In this document: piece after piece, positions 60,656-64,000 of the stretch
How positions within the stretch are numbered: the stretch's first letter is position 1
How the letters are laid out: every line of letters starts with the position of its first letter
Source of the DNA: CAZHCA01 sp964530825
GTDB taxonomy: Bacteria > Bacteroidota > Bacteroidia > Chitinophagales > Saprospiraceae
Length of the DNA: 64,000 bases
Assembly: GCA_964530825.1 (NCBI GenBank)
Contig: CAZHCA010000001.1
Span: forward strand, 186,001 to 250,000
Reading direction: 5' to 3'
Translations under genes and position numbers: made by a program
Notes under the pieces: model-generated
The model's database searches: none
What the model was told of the DNA's origin: nothing
The model's input: only the letters and a program-made list of their open reading frames with translations

Positions 60656-63511
60656 CTAAGCGTTCAATTTTTCCTGCAGAAAACGACCGGTGTAGGAGTC
60701 TTCAATTCCGGCCAGCCCCTCGGGTGTGCCCTGGTAAACAAGGTGGCCGCCCGTCTTGCCGCCTTCCGGCCCCAGGTCGATGACCCAATCGGCCGATTTG
60801 ATGACCTCCATGTTGTGCTCGACGATAATTACGGTGTGGCCCTTTTCGACCAGGGCATTCATGGCATCGAGCAGCTTGCGAATGTCGTGGAAATGCAAGC
60901 CAGTAGTGGGTTCGTCGAAAACAAACAGCACGTGTTCGTTAGTCGATTCCTTACCCAAGAAGGAGGCCAGCTTGACGCGTTGGGCCTCTCCGCCCGAGAG
61001 TGTGCTGGAGGACTGTCCGAGGTGAATATAGCCCAGGCCAACATTAGACAGGGGCTGGAGCTTCTGTACCACATCTTTTTCTTCACTAAAAAACTTCAGG
61101 GCTTCCTCTACGCTGAGTTCCAGGATATCGGCAATGTTCTTGTCTTTGTATTCTACTTCGAGGACCTCTTGCTTGAAGCGCTTTCCGTTACAGACTTCGC
61201 AAACCAGGCGCACGTCGGCCAGAAACTGCATTTCGACCACCTGTTCGCCTTCGCCCTTGCAGGCATCGCAGCGCCCCCCGTCGACATTGAAAGAGAAGTG
61301 TTTTGGCTTGTAGCCGCGGATCTTGGAGAGCTGCTGATTAGCCATCAGCTGCCGGATGGCGTCATACGCTTTCACGTAAGTGACCGGGTTGGAGCGCGAT
61401 GATTTTCCGATTGGGTTTTGGTTGACCATTTCCACCTGCGTGATACTATTCAGATCGCCCTCCAGCGCCGTATGCAGGCCGGGGACGCGCGAATAGCTTT
61501 CGCCCAGGTGTTTTTTCAAGGCCGGATAAAGAATCTGCTTCACCAGGGTCGTTTTGCCCGAACCGGAAACGCCGCTTACTACGATCAGGGTGCGCAGGGG
61601 AAAGCGTACATCGATTTTCTTGAGGTTGTGCTGGCGGGCGCCGGTCAGTCGGATTTCCTCTACGGCCTTACGGCGGTGACCGGGCAGCGGAATTTCCAGC
61701 TTGCCGCTCATATACTGGGCCGTAAGGCTATGTTTTGCATCATCGTGAATGGTGTCGTAAGGACCTGCAAAGACCAGTTCGCCCCCGTGAATTCCCGCCC
61801 GTGGCCCAATGTCGACCAGATAGTCAGCGCTTCGGATGACGTCTTCTTCGTGTTCGACGACGATCACCGTATTTCCCAGGTCGCGCAGGCGCTTTAGTAC
61901 CGTTACCAGGCGATTCGTATCGCGGGGGTGCAGGCCTACGCTGGGTTCGTCAAGGATATACATCGAGCTGGTTAGGTTGCTGCCCAGGGTGCGCGTCAGG
62001 TTGATCCGCTGGGTTTCGCCCCCGCTTAGGGTCGAGGAGATGCGCCCCAGGGTCAGGTAGCCCAGGCCCAGATCGATCATGAAGCGCAGCCGGTTGCTGA
62101 TCTCTAGTAGTAGGCGCCTGGCAATTTGCGCCTGGTGGTCGCTCCACTCCAACTGCTGAAACCAATCGTAGAGCTCATCGATCGGGACGGTGATGAGTTC
62201 GGGCAGGGCTTGTCCCTGGATTTTGACGTAGGTGGCTTCTTGGCGCAACCGGCCGCCATCGCAGGTGTTACAGGCGGTTTTTCCGCGGTAGCGGGCCAGC
62301 ATGACACGGTTCTGAATTTTGTAGGTCTTTTCCTGGAGTTCCTGAAAAAAGTCGTTGATCCCCCTGAAATAGGTGTTTCCCTTCCACAGGAGTTTGCGCT
62401 GAGCTTTGGTCAAATCCTGGAAGGGGGTATGGATGGGGAAATCAAAATGGTGAGCTGTTTCAATCAATTGGTCGAGCCAAGTGCCGAGTTTTTCGCCTTT
62501 CCAGCAGGCTATGGCGCCGTGAAAGACGGAAAGGGTTTTGTCGGGAATTACTTTGTCTTCATCAATACCCATGATCTGGCCAAAGCCCTCGCAGGTGGGA
62601 CAGGCGCCGAAAGGATTATTGTAATTGAATAATTGGGGTGTCGGTTCGATGAAGGTGATGCCGTCGAGCTCGAAACGGTTGTTGAACCAGCGTGTTTCAC
62701 CCCCGATGATATCAACCAGGCAATCACCTTCGCTTTCGTAAAATGCCGTCTGTACGGAGTCGGCAATCCGTTTGGCATTTTCCTCATCGCCGGAACGCAC
62801 GGCAAAGCGATCGACCAAAATATGTATCTGGCGATCCGAGAGATCGCACAGCTTTTGTTGCAGTAGTTCCGATTCTCCCTCCAGTTGATCTTGAATGTCG
62901 AGTAACTCCTCGTTCATCCGGATGCGGGTATAGCCTTTTTGCAGCAGCAGATCAAGCTCCTGCTTTAAGGTACGATCCCGGTATTTCAGCGGCAGCGGCG
63001 TGAAAAGCTGCACTTTGGCGCCCTCGGGCTGTGCCTGAATGAAGTCTACCACATCTGTCACTTCGTGTTTTTTGACCGCTTCACCCGACAATGGCGAATA
63101 GGTCGTACCTAAGCGGGCATACAGAAGTCGGAGAAAATCGTAGACCTCGGTCAGGGTGCCGACCGTTGAGCGTGCGTTACGCGTGCTTACTTTTTGTTCG
63201 ATGGCAATAGCTGGGCAGATTCCTTTAATGTAGTCTACGTCCGGCTTTTTCATGCGCATGAGAAACTGCCGAGCGTACGAGGACAGACTTTCCACGTAGC
63301 GACGTTGGCCCTCAGCGTAGAGCGTATCCATGGTGATAGAGGATTTCCCGGATCCCGATACGCCAGTCACCACGACCAGTTGGTTCTTGGGAATGGTAAG
63401 ATCCAGGTTTTTAAGGTTGTTGCTACGGGCCCCTTTGATTTCGATGTGTTCGCGGAACGCTTGCTTATCGGGGATGGCTACAATTTGCTCGGCGCGCTTT
63501 TTTTCGCCCAT
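60656..63511 (-). CDS. uvrA: Excinuclease ABC subunit UvrA
   Basis: 951 residues, full length. Both ABC ATPase halves are visible: the first Walker A is GVSGSGKSS (about residue 51) and the second GVSGSGKTT (about 650). The ABC signatures LSGGETQRINL (about 500) and LSGGEAQRVKLA (about 845) are each followed by a Walker B (YILDEPSVGL and FDEPTTGLH). Zinc-finger Cys pairs are in CPTCEGFG, CNTCDGG, CDACKGEG and CEVCNGKR. UvrA finds bulky DNA lesions and hands them to UvrB. UvrD/PcrA, the helicase of the same pathway, is encoded at 37397-39673. Confidence 0.97.
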   Translation of the reverse strand: MGEKKRAEQIVAIPDKQAFREHIEIKGARSNNLKNLDLTIPKNQLVVVTGVSGSGKSSITMDTLYAEGQRRYVESLSSYARQFLMRMKKPDVDYIKGICPAIAIEQKVSTRNARSTVGTLTEVYDFLRLLYARLGTTYSPLSGEAVKKHEVTDVVDFIQAQPEGAKVQLFTPLPLKYRDRTLKQELDLLLQKGYTRIRMNEELLDIQDQLEGESELLQQKLCDLSDRQIHILVDRFAVRSGDEENAKRIADSVQTAFYESEGDCLVDIIGGETRWFNNRFELDGITFIEPTPQLFNYNNPFGACPTCEGFGQIMGIDEDKVIPDKTLSVFHGAIACWKGEKLGTWLDQLIETAHHFDFPIHTPFQDLTKAQRKLLWKGNTYFRGINDFFQELQEKTYKIQNRVMLARYRGKTACNTCDGGRLRQEATYVKIQGQALPELITVPIDELYDWFQQLEWSDHQAQIARRLLLEISNRLRFMIDLGLGYLTLGRISSTLSGGETQRINLTRTLGSNLTSSMYILDEPSVGLHPRDTNRLVTVLKRLRDLGNTVIVVEHEEDVIRSADYLVDIGPRAGIHGGELVFAGPYDTIHDDAKHSLTAQYMSGKLEIPLPGHRRKAVEEIRLTGARQHNLKKIDVRFPLRTLIVVSGVSGSGKTTLVKQILYPALKKHLGESYSRVPGLHTALEGDLNSITQVEMVNQNPIGKSSRSNPVTYVKAYDAIRQLMANQQLSKIRGYKPKHFSFNVDGGRCDACKGEGEQVVEMQFLADVRLVCEVCNGKRFKQEVLEVEYKDKNIADILELSVEEALKFFSEEKDVVQKLQPLSNVGLGYIHLGQSSSTLSGGEAQRVKLASFLGKESTNEHVLFVFDEPTTGLHFHDIRKLLDAMNALVEKGHTVIIVEHNMEVIKSADWVIDLGPEGGKTGGHLVYQGTPEGLAGIEDSYTGRFLQEKLNA

Positions 63512-63858
63512 GCGAGACTAGGTATTACGGTATGATGAAAAGACAAAAGTAGTAACAATCATCAGGGGGTAGAGTTTGGAACCTCGATTTTAGCCCAGGT
63601 TTCGGCCGATTCGTTAAAGAATTTAATAAAGCGCCCAATGCGGTGCGGAGATATTGTACATCAGGCGTTAATGTTCCGTTAAGGGTGGAAAAAATTCGAA
63701 AGGGAATCCCACAGTTTTGGATAATGGCCTTATATTGAGATTGATTTTAGTACACACTACCACATTTTCTTCTTCAAAACTGGTCACTATCGATTGTAAC
63801 TTCTACACTAAATAATTTTACAGACTAACATTTGATCCCATTGGTAAACTATTTAGGT
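63512..63858. other. Intergenic region between uvrA and the sigma factor gene
   Basis: 347 bp, AT-rich, with no coding frame or strong hairpin seen. It presumably carries the divergent uvrA and sigma-factor promoters. A near-match TAACATTTG occurs about 30 bp before the sigma-factor ATG but has one extra base. Confidence 0.4.
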
Positions 63859-64000
63859 ATGCAAGTTACAACGCTTAATGACCAAGAGCTTATTGCGCTC
63901 TACCTGGAAGGCCACGAACGCGCATTTGAAGAACTACTTGGCCGCCACCAACAAAAGATTTACACGTCCATTTATCTGTTCGTCAAAGATCAAAGCCTGG
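63859..64000 (+). CDS. RNA polymerase ECF-type sigma factor, N-terminal part (3' end outside window)
   Basis: Only 47 codons are present, open at the right edge. The start MQVTTLNDQELIALYLEGHERAFEELLGRHQQKIYTSIYLFVKDQ is the region 2 of sigma-70 family factors of the extracytoplasmic-function type: the acidic start, then AFEELLGRHQQKIY, which contacts core polymerase. ATG at 63859 is chosen; TTG codons at 63832 and 63841 are in frame too. The rest of the protein, and any anti-sigma gene, lie beyond the window. A regulator of envelope or stress genes is likely. Confidence 0.85.
   Translation, partial: MQVTTLNDQELIALYLEGHERAFEELLGRHQQKIYTSIYLFVKDQSL

Noticed and set aside
1..64000. CRISPR arrays, tRNA and rRNA genes
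   Set aside because: No direct-repeat array, cloverleaf or rRNA core sequence was noticed in any intergenic region.

Overview
The window looks like a chromosome segment of a Bacteroidota bacterium, most likely of the Saprospiria (Lewinella-like). The evidence is a type IX secretion C-terminal sorting domain, TonB-dependent receptor and PorT-type barrel proteins, lipoproteins with Cys-Asp-rich surface-export signals, and promoter elements of the Bacteroidota TTTG/TAnnTTTG type. The taxonomic call is inference from gene families; no rRNA or tRNA gene was seen. Genes are dense and alternate between strands in short operons. Both edges cut genes: a calcineurin-like phosphoesterase on the left and an ECF sigma factor on the right.

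Layout. 0-5 kb: phosphoesterase fragment, then a three-gene minus-strand unit (His-rich small protein, TonB-dependent receptor, acidic lipoprotein) that suggests metal uptake, a small lipoprotein and a DUF2237 protein. 5-11 kb: a large caspase-like/SGNH-hydrolase fusion followed after 3 bp by an exported PAP2 phosphatase, facing an uncharacterised protein with a nucleoside-phosphorylase-like C-terminus. 11-17.5 kb: a cohesin/dockerin-like T9SS cargo protein, an uncharacterised helical protein, feoAB and dps. 17.5-21 kb: the light-harvesting operon crtY-blh-proteorhodopsin. 21-30 kb: a fadJ/fadA-like beta-oxidation pair, small membrane proteins, a frameshifted AraC remnant, an MscS channel, iscS-iscA, and a truncated mutA without mutB. 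30-43 kb: S9 peptidase, MATE exporter, SRPBCC protein, secreted protein, CMD protein, UvrD/PcrA helicase, TonB, QueG. 43-53 kb: fasciclin proteins, a BASS transporter, a phosphoesterase, universal stress protein plus D-lactate dehydrogenase, a DSD1-type PLP enzyme and three tandem barrel proteins. 53-64 kb: membrane-anchored C1 peptidase, M16 peptidase, a 718-bp region holding a candidate structured RNA and IS200/IS605-type hairpins, then DinB, fabG, uvrA and the start of a sigma factor.

How the genes fit together. CrtY makes beta-carotene, Blh cleaves it to retinal, and the rhodopsin binds retinal as a light-driven proton pump. FeoAB, Dps and IscS/IscA cover iron import, storage and Fe-S assembly. 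FadJ/FadA-like proteins degrade fatty acids. TonB and the receptor form an outer-membrane uptake path.

Most worth a second look: the caspase-SGNH fusion with its PAP2 partner; a DTE proteorhodopsin with Gly at the position that opens a carotenoid-antenna fenestration in xanthorhodopsins; an orphan promoter-to-terminator transcription unit near 58.7-59.1 kb beside gene-less IS200/IS605-like ends; a truncated mutA whose breakpoint abuts a reversed coding-like fragment; and two orphan plus-strand terminators between minus-strand genes.
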